The position numbers and the translations under genes are program-made. Positions 25,204 to 33,921 of a stretch of DNA of 42,550 nt are shown in pieces. Source of the DNA: an uncultured Bacilli bacterium (GTDB taxonomy: Bacteria > Bacillota_I > Bacilli_A > RF39 > UBA660); the NCBI GenBank assembly GCA_944332215.1, contig CALVJP010000021.1:1-42550 (forward strand). The letters are read 5' to 3'. The notes beneath the pieces are model-generated. The model was not told the origin of the DNA and searched no databases. It saw only the letters and a program-made list of their open reading frames with translations. Each line of letters opens with the position of its first letter. Within the stretch, counting starts at the first letter, position 1.

Positions 25204-26040
25204 ATGCATCAAAAAAGTTATGATAATACGCCAACACTCTATTTGGTTCCCACACCCATTGGGAATATGGAGGATATAACTTATCGTGCTCTTCATATTT
25301 TAAAAACGGCTAATGTGATCTTTGCCGAAGATACTAGAGTAACACGTCAACTTTTAAATCATTTTAATATTCAAAATAAATTAATTTCTAGTCATTTATA
25401 TAATGAAAATGGCAATATTGACAAGGAAATTGCATATTTAAAACAAGGTAAGACGATTGCTCTTGTTAGTGATCGAGGGACCCCGGTTATCAGTGATCCT
25501 GGGTGTATTTTAGTCAAAGAAGCACTTAAATATAATTATAATGTTGTGTGTCTGCCAGGAGCGACCGCGCTTATTCCAGCTGTAGTGATGTCAGGACTTG
25601 GCGATCAGCCTTTTACTTTTTATGGTTTTTTTAATAGTAAAGAAAGTAAACGTAAAAAAGAACTTATGAATTTAAAAGAGCATCAATTTACTTTAATATT
25701 TTATGAGGCTCCGCACCGGATTACTAAAACTTTAAATAATATTTTAGAAGTATTTGGTAACCGTAAGGCTGCTATTTGCCGGGAAATAAGCAAAAAATAC
25801 GAAGAAATAATTCGGGGGAATATCACGGAATTAATTAAAGAATCCGAAAATTTAAAAGGGGAAATTGTCTTAGTTGTGGCGGGTAATGATGATAAGCCAG
25901 ATTTCCACAATTTATCATTAATTGAACATGTTCACCTTTATTTAAAAGAAGGCAAAGATCCTAAAGAAGCTATAAAGTTGGTGGCTAAAGACAGAAATAT
26001 GCCTAAAAGTGAAGTTTATCGTGAATATCATCGGAGGTGA
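25204..26040 (+). CDS. rsmI: 16S rRNA (cytidine-1402-2'-O)-methyltransferase RsmI
   Basis: A 278-aa tetrapyrrole-methylase-fold enzyme methylating C1402 of 16S rRNA in the decoding centre. Signatures: LYLVPTPIGNMEDITYRAL at the N-terminus, FAEDTRVTRQLL, SDRGTPVISDPG and the PGATALIPA loop. The ATG at 25204 is 5 nt after AGGTGA; the GTG at 25195 overlaps that RBS and is less likely. The GIY-YIG gene (yazA) usually between yabB and rsmI is absent. The end of rsmI supplies the RBS for pth. Confidence 0.95.
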   Translation: MHQKSYDNTPTLYLVPTPIGNMEDITYRALHILKTANVIFAEDTRVTRQLLNHFNIQNKLISSHLYNENGNIDKEIAYLKQGKTIALVSDRGTPVISDPGCILVKEALKYNYNVVCLPGATALIPAVVMSGLGDQPFTFYGFFNSKESKRKKELMNLKEHQFTLIFYEAPHRITKTLNNILEVFGNRKAAICREISKKYEEIIRGNITELIKESENLKGEIVLVVAGNDDKPDFHNLSLIEHVHLYLKEGKDPKEAIKLVAKDRNMPKSEVYREYHRR

Positions 26041-26045
26041 TATCT

Positions 26046-26615
26046 ATGAAATTAATCGTGGGCTTAGGTAATCCTGGTAAAGAATATGAAAATACGCGTC
26101 ATAATGCCGGTTTTCGTTTTCTTGATGCTTATGCTAAAAGTCAAAACTTAACCTTTACTAAAGAAAAATTTAATGGATTATATACTGATTTTATTCATAA
26201 TGGTGAAAAAGTTATACTTTTAAAACCTTGCAAATATATGAATTTATCCGGGGAGGTTATTAAAGATTATCTTGAGTTTTATAAAATCTCTTTACCAGAC
26301 CTTTTAATTATTTGCGATGATTTAGATACCGATAGTGGCAAAATAAAATTGAAATATAAAGGTTCTTCAGGGGGGCATAATGGTCTAAAAAATATTGAGA
26401 GCCATTTAAAAACTAATGAATATAAGCGTTTAAAAATTGGTATTGGTAATAAAAAAGACCAAAATACCATTGATTACGTCATTGGAAAAGTGCCCTCTGA
26501 AGAACTTGAGCAAATTAATGCTGTTAATAATTTAGCTCCCAGTCTTATTAATGATTATTTAGATTTGCCTTTTGATAAGGTGATGAATAAGTATAATAAA
26601 GGAGTAAATTCATGA
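26046..26615 (+). CDS. pth: peptidyl-tRNA hydrolase
   Basis: A 189-aa enzyme releasing tRNA from peptidyl-tRNA that has dropped off ribosomes. Family motifs: GLGNPGKEYENTRHNAGF with catalytic His, KPCKYMNLSG, IICDDLDTDSGKIKLKYKGSSGGHNGLK. The ATG at 26046 follows CGGAGGTGA by 5 nt; the in-frame GTG at 26037 lies within that RBS. It overlaps mfd by 4 nt (ATGA). pth followed by mfd is the Bacillus order, minus fin/yabK. Confidence 0.96.
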   Translation: MKLIVGLGNPGKEYENTRHNAGFRFLDAYAKSQNLTFTKEKFNGLYTDFIHNGEKVILLKPCKYMNLSGEVIKDYLEFYKISLPDLLIICDDLDTDSGKIKLKYKGSSGGHNGLKNIESHLKTNEYKRLKIGIGNKKDQNTIDYVIGKVPSEELEQINAVNNLAPSLINDYLDLPFDKVMNKYNKGVNS

Positions 26616-29600
26616 GTTTTCTTAATGATCTTTTTCAAATCCAAGATGAAGAAGAAATCATCGGTCTTAATAGCGAATTAAAAAGTCTTTATCTTTATAA
26701 TCGCTTTCAAAAAAAACACCAATCAATTTTATTTGTGACCACTAATTTACATGAAGCAGGAAAAATCTATAATGCACTTACCCACCATACTGATCAAGTG
26801 TGGTTTTTCCCGATGGATGATTTTTTGACCAGTGAAGCGATTGCTATCTCGCCAGAGTTTAAAACAAGCCGTCTGGAAACGATTAATAATCTTTTAACGG
26901 GTAAGCCAAGCATTGTTATCACTAATTTAATGGGGTATTTAAGATTTCTTCCCTCAAAACAAAATTTCAAAGATAGTTATCTTGAACTGGAAACTGGCCA
27001 TGATTATCAGCTAGATGATTTAGTGACCAAACTTTTTAAACTGGGATATAAACGGGAAACAACGGTGAATATGACGGGAGAACTGGCGGTTCGTGGTTTT
27101 GTTTTAGACGTTTTCCCGCTTAATAGTGAGAATCCTCTTCGTTTAGAATTTTGGGGGGACACTTTGGATTCTCTTAAAACATTTAATGTCGATACACAAA
27201 GAACGATGAAAGATCTTAAAAAAATTACGATTTATCCCAATACTGAATTTTTAATTGATGAAGATACCTTTGATATTCCTTATCGTGATCTTTATAAATA
27301 TACGGAAGTCACAAACATTGCAGGCTATATGAACGAGCCATTAGTGGTTTTTGATGATTATCATAATTTACTAACTAATTATGAAATTTTAACTGACGAA
27401 ATTATTAATTACAATCAAAGTGTTGAAAGAGCGAAAGATACCAAGTATATGCATGAATTAACTGCTTTAAACCCTAAGGAGACTTTGTTTTTTGAAACCT
27501 TTGTTAATTATAATAATGTAAAAAATACACAATTTTATCAATGCCAAGAAATTGAATATTTTCCGAAAACAGTTGAGGGCATCAATAATCGTCTTAAAAA
27601 ATATTTAAAAAGTGGTAAATATGTAGTTATTTGCTTAGATAGCCGCTATCAAATTAACAAATTAATTGACAATTTAGCTAATAATCAAATTATTTATACC
27701 AATGAATCTAAGTTATTTCTTGGCAAAATAAATGTTTTAGTTAAAAATCTTAATTCTGGTTTTGAAACTTCCAAGTATATAGTTATTACCAAGCGAGAAC
27801 TTTTTAACCAAAATGAAGAAAGCCATTATCATACGAAATTTCGCTATGGCAGTCGAATTAAAGACATTACCAAATTAGAAATTGGAGATTATGTTGTTCA
27901 TGGAACCCATGGTATTGGCCGCTATCTTGGCATTCGGACCATGAATAAAAATGGCGTACCCAAAGATTATTTGACTGTTGAGTACCGCGAGCAAGATAAA
28001 CTTTATATCCCGGTAGAAAAACTGGATTTAATTACTAAATATTCCGGCAAAGAGGGGGCCACTCCTAAATTAAATAAATTAGGTAGCCATGAATGGGCTA
28101 AAACCAAAGCTAAAGCACGAAAACATGCTGAAGATATGGCGGCTGAGCTTTTAGATCTTTATGCTAAGCGGGAAGCTAAAAAAGGATTTGCTTTTGATCA
28201 TGATACGGAAGAACAAATTGAATTTGAAAAGCAATTTGAATACACCGAAACATTAGACCAAATTAGAGTCACCGATGAAATAAAAAAAGATATGGAAAGC
28301 TCTAAACCCATGGATCGGCTTCTTTGTGGCGATGTTGGTTATGGAAAAACCGAGGTGGCTTTTCGAGCTATTTTTAAATGTATTTTATCTGGAAAACAAG
28401 CCGCCTTACTCTGTCCTACGACTATCTTATCATCCCAGCATTATCAAAATGCTTTAAAACGTTTTCAAGCTTTTCCGGTTAAGATTGAAATTTTAAACCG
28501 TTTTGTTAATCCACATAAAATTAAAGAAATCTTGAAAGATTTAAAAGAAGGGAAAATTGATTTATTAATAGGTACACATCGCATCTTAAGTGATGACGTT
28601 GATTTTAAAGATTTAGGATTATTAGTTATTGATGAAGAACAACGCTTTGGCGTTAAACATAAAGAGAAAATCAAAAAATATAAAAATAATGTTGATGTTT
28701 TAACTTTGTCGGCCACCCCAATCCCACGGACATTACAAATGTCGATGGCTGGTATTCGAAGCTTATCAATGATTGAAACACCACCTGTTGATCGTTATCC
28801 AATTCAAACTTATGTTTTGGCTGAAAATAATCAGATAATTAAAGAAGCTATCTATAAAGAATTAGCCCGTCACGGACAAACATTTATACTTTTTAATCAT
28901 ATTCAAAATATGGAGCAAAAACTCCATGAAATTCAAACTTTAGTGCCGGATGCGACAATTGCCTGTGCTCATGGGCAAATGAGCAAAGCTGAGTTAGAAA
29001 ACATTATGTTTAAATTTAATAATCATGAATTTGATATTTTACTATGTACGACCATTATCGAAACGGGTATAGATATTCCAACCGTGAATACTTTAATTGT
29101 CATTGATGCGGATCGTTTTGGGCTATCTCAGTTGTATCAAATTCGCGGCCGTATTGGGCGCAGTAATAAAATAGCCTATTGTTATTTAATGTATGATAAC
29201 AAAAAAATTCTTTCGGAAGTTGCGGTTAAACGCTTAAAAGTTATTAAAGATTTTACGCAATTAGGAAGTGGCTTTGCCATTGCGATGCGTGATTTATCGA
29301 TTAGAGGTGCCGGGGATATTTTGGGTAGTCAGCAAGCTGGCTTTATAGATAGTATTGGGATTGAATTATTTTTAGAAATGTTAAATGAAGAAGTGCAAAA
29401 ATTACAAGGTAAAGAAATTAAACACAACACTGAGGAAGAGACTAGTCCATTAATAGAAGTGAAAACCGCTATTGATGATAATTATGTTAGTGAAGAAGAA
29501 TTAAAAATAGAAATTCATCAAAAAATTAACACAATTGATTCATACGAAAAATTAATATCCGTTAAAAATGAATTAGAAGATCGTTTTGGTAAAGTTTCAG

Positions 29601-29896
29601 AAGATTTAATTATTTATATGCACGAAGAATGGTTTGAAAAATTGGCTGAGCAAATAGGCATTAACCAAATTAGACAAATGAAGAATTTTGTGGAAATAAC
29701 TTTAGATAAAGATTTAACTAAAAAAGTGGATGGAGAAACCTTATTTTATGAGGTTAGTCAGCTAAGTCGTATGTTTCGTTTTAGTCTAAAGTTTGAGCGC
29801 CTTATTATTACTTTAGATACCATTAAATTGGAAAAACACTTTATTTATTATCTTATTGATTTAATGCAAATATTAGCTAAAAGTCTTAAAAAATAA
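26612..29896 (+). CDS. mfd: transcription-repair coupling factor Mfd
   Basis: A 1094-aa DNA translocase that removes stalled RNA polymerase and recruits UvrA. Domains: N-terminal UvrB-homology module (about 1-340), linker, RNA-polymerase-interaction domain beginning GDYVVHGTHGIGRYLG (about 428-443), and RecG-type helicase with Walker A GDVGYGKTE, DEEQRFG, SATPIPRTLQMS, TTIIETGID and the QIRGRIGRS motif. A shorter C-terminal autoinhibitory domain ends the protein. Slightly shorter than Bacillus Mfd (1177 aa) but no motif is missing. Translationally coupled to pth by ATGA. Confidence 0.97.
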   Translation: MSFLNDLFQIQDEEEIIGLNSELKSLYLYNRFQKKHQSILFVTTNLHEAGKIYNALTHHTDQVWFFPMDDFLTSEAIAISPEFKTSRLETINNLLTGKPSIVITNLMGYLRFLPSKQNFKDSYLELETGHDYQLDDLVTKLFKLGYKRETTVNMTGELAVRGFVLDVFPLNSENPLRLEFWGDTLDSLKTFNVDTQRTMKDLKKITIYPNTEFLIDEDTFDIPYRDLYKYTEVTNIAGYMNEPLVVFDDYHNLLTNYEILTDEIINYNQSVERAKDTKYMHELTALNPKETLFFETFVNYNNVKNTQFYQCQEIEYFPKTVEGINNRLKKYLKSGKYVVICLDSRYQINKLIDNLANNQIIYTNESKLFLGKINVLVKNLNSGFETSKYIVITKRELFNQNEESHYHTKFRYGSRIKDITKLEIGDYVVHGTHGIGRYLGIRTMNKNGVPKDYLTVEYREQDKLYIPVEKLDLITKYSGKEGATPKLNKLGSHEWAKTKAKARKHAEDMAAELLDLYAKREAKKGFAFDHDTEEQIEFEKQFEYTETLDQIRVTDEIKKDMESSKPMDRLLCGDVGYGKTEVAFRAIFKCILSGKQAALLCPTTILSSQHYQNALKRFQAFPVKIEILNRFVNPHKIKEILKDLKEGKIDLLIGTHRILSDDVDFKDLGLLVIDEEQRFGVKHKEKIKKYKNNVDVLTLSATPIPRTLQMSMAGIRSLSMIETPPVDRYPIQTYVLAENNQIIKEAIYKELARHGQTFILFNHIQNMEQKLHEIQTLVPDATIACAHGQMSKAELENIMFKFNNHEFDILLCTTIIETGIDIPTVNTLIVIDADRFGLSQLYQIRGRIGRSNKIAYCYLMYDNKKILSEVAVKRLKVIKDFTQLGSGFAIAMRDLSIRGAGDILGSQQAGFIDSIGIELFLEMLNEEVQKLQGKEIKHNTEEETSPLIEVKTAIDDNYVSEEELKIEIHQKINTIDSYEKLISVKNELEDRFGKVSEDLIIYMHEEWFEKLAEQIGINQIRQMKNFVEITLDKDLTKKVDGETLFYEVSQLSRMFRFSLKFERLIITLDTIKLEKHFIYYLIDLMQILAKSLKK

Positions 29897-29940
29897 AACC
29901 TTTTTAAAGTAAAAAAATTTATGTATGACTTACACCAACA

Positions 29941-29967
29941 AAAAAACTAGATTAAATTCTAGTTTTT
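29941..29967. terminator. bidirectional terminator between mfd and the pyrophosphatase gene
   Basis: AAAAACTAGA, loop TTAAAT, TCTAGTTTTT: the stem has A-runs on the left and T-runs on the right, so it can end both converging transcripts. It abuts the pyrophosphatase stop. Confidence 0.85.
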
Positions 29968-31588
29968 ATTTATTATCTAAATAATTCATAATTTTAGGAA
30001 CCATCTGTTTTTTCCGCGAAACCAAACCATCAAAGAAATGGGCTTCTTCAATATTTTCCACATTAAAAGATCCACTAAAGACTTCCTTGCTATCTTCATT
30101 AAATAAAACATAAGAGCCATTTTTCAAAATATCCGTCACAAATAAAGCTACTGCTGTATAATCTTCATTACGAGCAATATCATTTAAAGTTTCGATAAAT
30201 TCATCTTGTTTACTCATGATTTCTTCTGTACTCATCGTTGAAATCTGACCAATTCCCAATTTTTGATTATCAATAATAAAGTTTTTAAAGTCAATGTGAA
30301 TAACCTCATTAATACTCATGCCCTCAATCGAAGAGCCAGCTTTAAACATTTCCATCCCATATTTTTCGTAATCCACTTCCGCGATTCGCGCTAAATCTTT
30401 TAAAGCTTTCTTATCAGTTTCTGTAGTCGTTGGTGAACTTAGTAATAGAGTATCCGAAATGATTCCTGAAAGCATTAAGCCGGCGATGTCTTTAGGAATA
30501 TCAACATTATTTTCTTTATACATTAAATATAAAATGGTTTCCGTACAACCAAGTGGCATATTGCGAAAATTAATTGGCATAGATGTTCCAATATTGCCAA
30601 TTTTATGGTGATCGACAATTTCGACAATCTCAGCTTCATCCAATCCAATGACACTTTGTTCTTTCTCATTATGATCTACTAAAATAACCTTTTTAGGATG
30701 CTTATTATCCGAGATATTCGCTTTAAAAATACCTAAGCATTTGCCATTATTATCTAACACAGGATAATTACTAAATTTCTTTTTATTAGCTAGTTCTAAA
30801 ACATCATATAAAGAATCATTTTCATTAACCGCGATAATTTCCTCTTTTTTCACTTTATCCTTAATATAATTACTTAAAACCACTAAATTAGCGGTAGTAA
30901 TACCATCATATTTAGTTCTAATCACATCGACTTTGTTTTTCCTAGCAATTTCCAAATGTTCCGGCTTCATTTCCACATTATTGGTTAAAATAATAATAGA
31001 TGCTTTATTATTAACCGCATATTCAATAATACTATGGCGATCTCCAACAATTAACACACTATTTTCATCAATTTTAATTAATTCTTTGAATGTCGTACTA
31101 CGATATGAAGGAACAATAATTTCCCCGGTAATTTCTTTATCAAATCTTAGGATTTCCTCTGCTTGTAAAGCTTCAAGTAAATTATCATAAGATGTATTAA
31201 TTTGTCCAAGGTTTCCAGAAATTAAATTACCAGCGACATCTTTCATCGATACGGCTCCTAAATAATCTTTATTTTCACTAATAACCGGAATTGTTCCAAT
31301 TTTAGTTTCATTCATATAATTATAACCTTTAAAAATTGAATCTGTCTCATGTAAAAAACAATCATTAATATAGTCGACATCTTTAATTTGTAAGCGAACA
31401 TCATTTAAATATTTTGGTATTTCAAAGCCAAAATGGTTTAAGACAAATTTAGTTTCCTTATTAATATCACCTAAAACTCGCGGCTCCGTATTTTCCCCTA
31501 GTTGATTTTTTAAATAAGATAAAACAATGGCTGCGGTGACGGCATCCGTATCTGGCTTCTGATGACCAAAGATTAAAGTTTTTTCCAC
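29966..31588 (-). CDS. ppaC: family II manganese-dependent inorganic pyrophosphatase with CBS and DRTGG regulatory domains
   Basis: About 540 aa, the large regulated form of family II pyrophosphatase. N-terminal DHH domain begins TLIFGHQKPDTDAVTAA; CBS motifs flank a DRTGG insert (about 60-300) in which adenine nucleotides regulate activity in studied homologues. The DHH doublet is in VEIVDHHKIGN, and the DHHA2 end has SRKKQMVPKI. I chose the GTG at 31588 (VEKTLIFGHQ): AAGGAG is 9 nt upstream and the extended -10 at 31618-31626 lies over the longer ATG at 31618, so that ATG would not be transcribed. The gene is read leftward, against the surrounding genes, between mfd and spoVT, which are adjacent in Bacillus. 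Confidence 0.94.
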   Translation of the reverse strand: MEKTLIFGHQKPDTDAVTAAIVLSYLKNQLGENTEPRVLGDINKETKFVLNHFGFEIPKYLNDVRLQIKDVDYINDCFLHETDSIFKGYNYMNETKIGTIPVISENKDYLGAVSMKDVAGNLISGNLGQINTSYDNLLEALQAEEILRFDKEITGEIIVPSYRSTTFKELIKIDENSVLIVGDRHSIIEYAVNNKASIIILTNNVEMKPEHLEIARKNKVDVIRTKYDGITTANLVVLSNYIKDKVKKEEIIAVNENDSLYDVLELANKKKFSNYPVLDNNGKCLGIFKANISDNKHPKKVILVDHNEKEQSVIGLDEAEIVEIVDHHKIGNIGTSMPINFRNMPLGCTETILYLMYKENNVDIPKDIAGLMLSGIISDTLLLSSPTTTETDKKALKDLARIAEVDYEKYGMEMFKAGSSIEGMSINEVIHIDFKNFIIDNQKLGIGQISTMSTEEIMSKQDEFIETLNDIARNEDYTAVALFVTDILKNGSYVLFNEDSKEVFSGSFNVENIEEAHFFDGLVSRKKQMVPKIMNYLDNK

Positions 31589-31617
31589 TAAAATCATCTC
31601 CTTTTTTAAGCATTTCA

Positions 31618-31626
31618 ATTATAACA
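31618..31626 (-). promoter_or_regulatory. extended -10 promoter of the pyrophosphatase gene
   Basis: On the minus strand TGT then TATAAT (31618-31623). The predicted start of transcription, near 31611, is downstream of the ATG at 31618, which supports the GTG start at 31588. Confidence 0.65.
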
Positions 31627-31696
31627 TGCTTTTCCTTATTTTTAAAGTATAAATAAAAATTTTTATCACACAATATTTTTAGAAAGAAGGTAGAAA

Positions 31697-32230
31697 ATGA
31701 AAGCAACTGGAGTCGTAAGACGTATTGATGATCTAGGCCGAATTGTTATCCCAAAAGAAATTAGAAAAAATCTTCGGATTAAAAATGGTGAAAATTTCGA
31801 AATATTCCTTGATGAAGAAGAACATATTATTTTAAAAAAATATAGTCAAATTGATAAATTAAAAGATGTCGCCACCTCTTTAGCTGATGCTATTTATAGT
31901 TTAATAAAAAAAGATATTTTTATTACTAATACGGATACTTTTATTGCAATTGGTGGCCATTTAAAAAAAGAATATTTAAATAAACCTTTATCGGGGCAAA
32001 TTGAAAAAGCCATCCATAGTCGTCAAGAAGTAATTGAATCAGAAATTAATTCTCTGGATATTTCCGCAGAGAAAACAATCAAAGCAAGTTATGCCTTATG
32101 TCCAATAATTGCTGGTGGTGATGCTGTAGGCTCCCTTATTCTTATTTCTACTAAAGAAGCGCTTCAAGATCCTGATTTTCAAATTATAAAACTAGCAGCT
32201 AACTTTTTAGCTAGGCATATTGAACAATAA
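31697..32230 (+). CDS. spoVT: SpoVT-type transcriptional regulator (AbrB N-domain plus GAF-like C-domain)
   Basis: A 177-aa protein, almost exactly the length of Bacillus SpoVT (178). The N-terminal swapped-hairpin DNA-binding domain is MKATGVVRRIDDLGRIVIPKEIRKNL through ILKK (about 1-50), and the rest is the GAF-like regulatory domain (IAGGDAVGSLILIS near 138-151). In Bacillus SpoVT modulates sigma-G genes in the forespore and lies just after mfd; here only the pyrophosphatase gene intervenes. RBS AGAAGGT. Its stop codon overlaps the promoter of the T-box transcript. Confidence 0.92.
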   Translation: MKATGVVRRIDDLGRIVIPKEIRKNLRIKNGENFEIFLDEEEHIILKKYSQIDKLKDVATSLADAIYSLIKKDIFITNTDTFIAIGGHLKKEYLNKPLSGQIEKAIHSRQEVIESEINSLDISAEKTIKASYALCPIIAGGDAVGSLILISTKEALQDPDFQIIKLAANFLARHIEQ

Positions 32231-32248
32231 AAAAAAATATGCTATAAT
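32220..32248 (+). promoter_or_regulatory. promoter of the T-box-controlled operon
   Basis: TTGAAC (32220-32225), 17 nt, TATAAT (32243-32248). It overlaps the end of spoVT and points into the T-box leader. Confidence 0.8.
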
Positions 32249-32256
32249 TGGAAAGA

Positions 32257-32467
32257 AAAGCCACGAAAGAGAGAAAAGTAGGTAACTTTATAGAGAGTTT
32301 ATGGTTGGTGCAAATAAACAAGGTGACTACTCGAAATGGCTCTGGAGCTGTCTAACTGAATATTTAGGTTAGAACGAGGACATGCGTTAAATGTAGAAGG
32401 CAAGCACAGCTTGTAAATTAAGGTGGTACCACGTCAATCACGTCCTTATGTTAAGGGCGTTTTTTTG
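32257..32467 (+). promoter_or_regulatory. T-box riboswitch leader with methionine (AUG) specifier
   Basis: The leader has T-box landmarks in order. Stem I has the loop-E pair AGTA (32277-32280) and GAA (32333-32335), and a distal arm GTTTA...TAAAC holding the GGTTGGTG GNUG motif. The specifier AUG follows GAA at 32336-32338. The conserved AAGGTGGTACCACG box is at 32420-32433; its TGGT (32424-32427) would pair with the ACCA end of uncharged tRNA. A 9-bp terminator ACGTCCTTA/TAAGGGCGT with T7 is at 32440-32467. Uncharged tRNA-Met should favour readthrough into dut-DHH-metG. The specifier fits the downstream metG. Confidence 0.92.
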
Positions 32468-32483
32468 TTTAAAGGAGGAGAAT

Positions 32484-32969
32484 ATGGCCAGACAATTTAA
32501 TAAAATTAGTTTCAATCAGTTTAGCCAGGATACAGGTTTAAATATTAAAGAATATAATGAGTATCCAATACCTAAGCGTAGCACTTTTCATAGTGCTGGC
32601 TATGACTTTAGCTTGCTTGATGATATTACAATTTTACCTGGGGAAATCAAAAAAATTCCAACCGGAATTAAAGTTCAAATGGAAAATGATGAGGTTTTAT
32701 TAATTTTTATTAGAAGTAGCCTCGGCTTCAAATATAATCTTCGTATGTGTAATCAAGTTGGCATTATCGATAGTGATTATTATAATAACGAAGAAAACGA
32801 AGGTCATATTTTTATCAAATTGCAAAATGAAGGGGAAAAAACGGTTACCCTTAAAAAAGGTGAGCATATTGTTCAAGGGATTTTCATTAAATATCTTATG
32901 ACAGATAATGATGATCTTTTACAAGTTAAACGGACTGGTGGTTTTGGAAGTACCAATAAGGAGGGTTAA
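32484..32969 (+). CDS. dut: dUTPase (deoxyuridine 5'-triphosphate nucleotidohydrolase)
   Basis: A 161-aa trimeric-type dUTPase that converts dUTP to dUMP and keeps uracil out of DNA. Motifs: HSAGYDFSL (I), IRSSLGFKY (II), NQVGIIDSDYYNNEENEGH (III), EHIVQGIF (IV) and the C-terminal RTGGFGST (V) that closes over the site. The DYYNNxxNEGH form is like the Bacillota and phage group. The ATG at 32484 follows AAAGGAGGAG; a longer in-frame start at 32448 lies inside the T-box terminator and is excluded. First gene after the Met T-box; the DHH gene starts 1 nt after its stop. Confidence 0.93.
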   Translation: MARQFNKISFNQFSQDTGLNIKEYNEYPIPKRSTFHSAGYDFSLLDDITILPGEIKKIPTGIKVQMENDEVLLIFIRSSLGFKYNLRMCNQVGIIDSDYYNNEENEGHIFIKLQNEGEKTVTLKKGEHIVQGIFIKYLMTDNDDLLQVKRTGGFGSTNKEG

Positions 32970-32970
32970 A

Positions 32971-33921
32971 ATGAGTGAAAAAAAACGATTATTAATTACC
33001 CATGTGGCTGATCCTGATGGCATCACGCCCATTATTTTAGCTCAATTAGTTTTTGATAATTTTGATAAATTATTATTAAATCCGCCTGAGGTTGATGCTA
33101 ATTTACGAGAAAATTTGGATAAATATGATGAAATTCATCTAGTTGATTTATCAATGTCGGAAACTTTAGCTGCTGAAATAGCTAGTAATGAGCAGTTAAA
33201 AGGCAAAATTAAATTATTTGATCACCATAAAAGTGCTTTACCTTTAAATAAATATTCTTTCGCTACAGTTATTGATGAACAAAATGGCCAAAAAGAAAGT
33301 GCGACTAGTATCTATTACAGCTATTTAAAAACTATTTCCGATAATAAAACACTCCATAAAGCCTCTACCCAAGGTCTGGTCGATCAAGTAAGAATCATTG
33401 ATACTTATGACTTTAAAACAGAAAATGATAAAACCGCGCATAATATTGACGATTTATTTTCAATTATGGGTCGCCAAAATTACATCGATTATTTTTTTAA
33501 ATATTTAAAAACCCATGATGAGTTTCAATATAGTGAGGCCGAATTATTTTTAATTAAATTAGAGCAAGATAAAAAAAATAATTATATCGAACAAAGAGAA
33601 GGGGAAATGTTAAGAGCTAATTTAGATGGCTATAATATTGGTCTTTCATATGCTGAGAAATACCGTAGTGATTTGGGAAACTATCTTGTTAATAAATATC
33701 CCGATTTAGATTTTGTCATTATTATTAATGTGGCTAAAAGTATTAGTTACCGCGGGCAAGATAAAGTTGATCTTTCAGGATTGGCTGAAAAATATGGTGG
33801 AGGTGGACATAAAAATGCCTCAGGCAGTCCCTTACCACCTAAGCTATTGGAAAATATTACTAAAATGATTTTCCCAACGATAGAATTAAAAGAAAATTTA
33901 AGCAAGGAGGAAATAAAATGA
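32971..33921 (+). CDS. DHH/DHHA1-family phosphoesterase
   Basis: A 316-aa DHH-superfamily protein. Metal motifs: THVADPDGITPI (DxD-like, about 11-22), HLVDLSMS, the DHH signature KLFDHHKSALP (about 83-93), and the C-terminal DHHA1 motif YGGGGHKNASGSPLP (about 270-284). Relatives cleave short RNA, pAp or cyclic dinucleotide products; the substrate is not decidable here. The ATG at 32971 follows GGAGGG; an upstream in-frame ATG lies within dut. The ATGA overlap with metG indicates coupled translation. Control by a Met T-box is unexpected for this family. Confidence 0.88.
   Translation: MSEKKRLLITHVADPDGITPIILAQLVFDNFDKLLLNPPEVDANLRENLDKYDEIHLVDLSMSETLAAEIASNEQLKGKIKLFDHHKSALPLNKYSFATVIDEQNGQKESATSIYYSYLKTISDNKTLHKASTQGLVDQVRIIDTYDFKTENDKTAHNIDDLFSIMGRQNYIDYFFKYLKTHDEFQYSEAELFLIKLEQDKKNNYIEQREGEMLRANLDGYNIGLSYAEKYRSDLGNYLVNKYPDLDFVIIINVAKSISYRGQDKVDLSGLAEKYGGGGHKNASGSPLPPKLLENITKMIFPTIELKENLSKEEIK

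Noticed and set aside
32448-32483. Longer dUTPase start upstream of 32484
   Set aside because: It would lie in the T-box terminator stem and T-run; the ATG at 32484 has AAAGGAGGAG in front.
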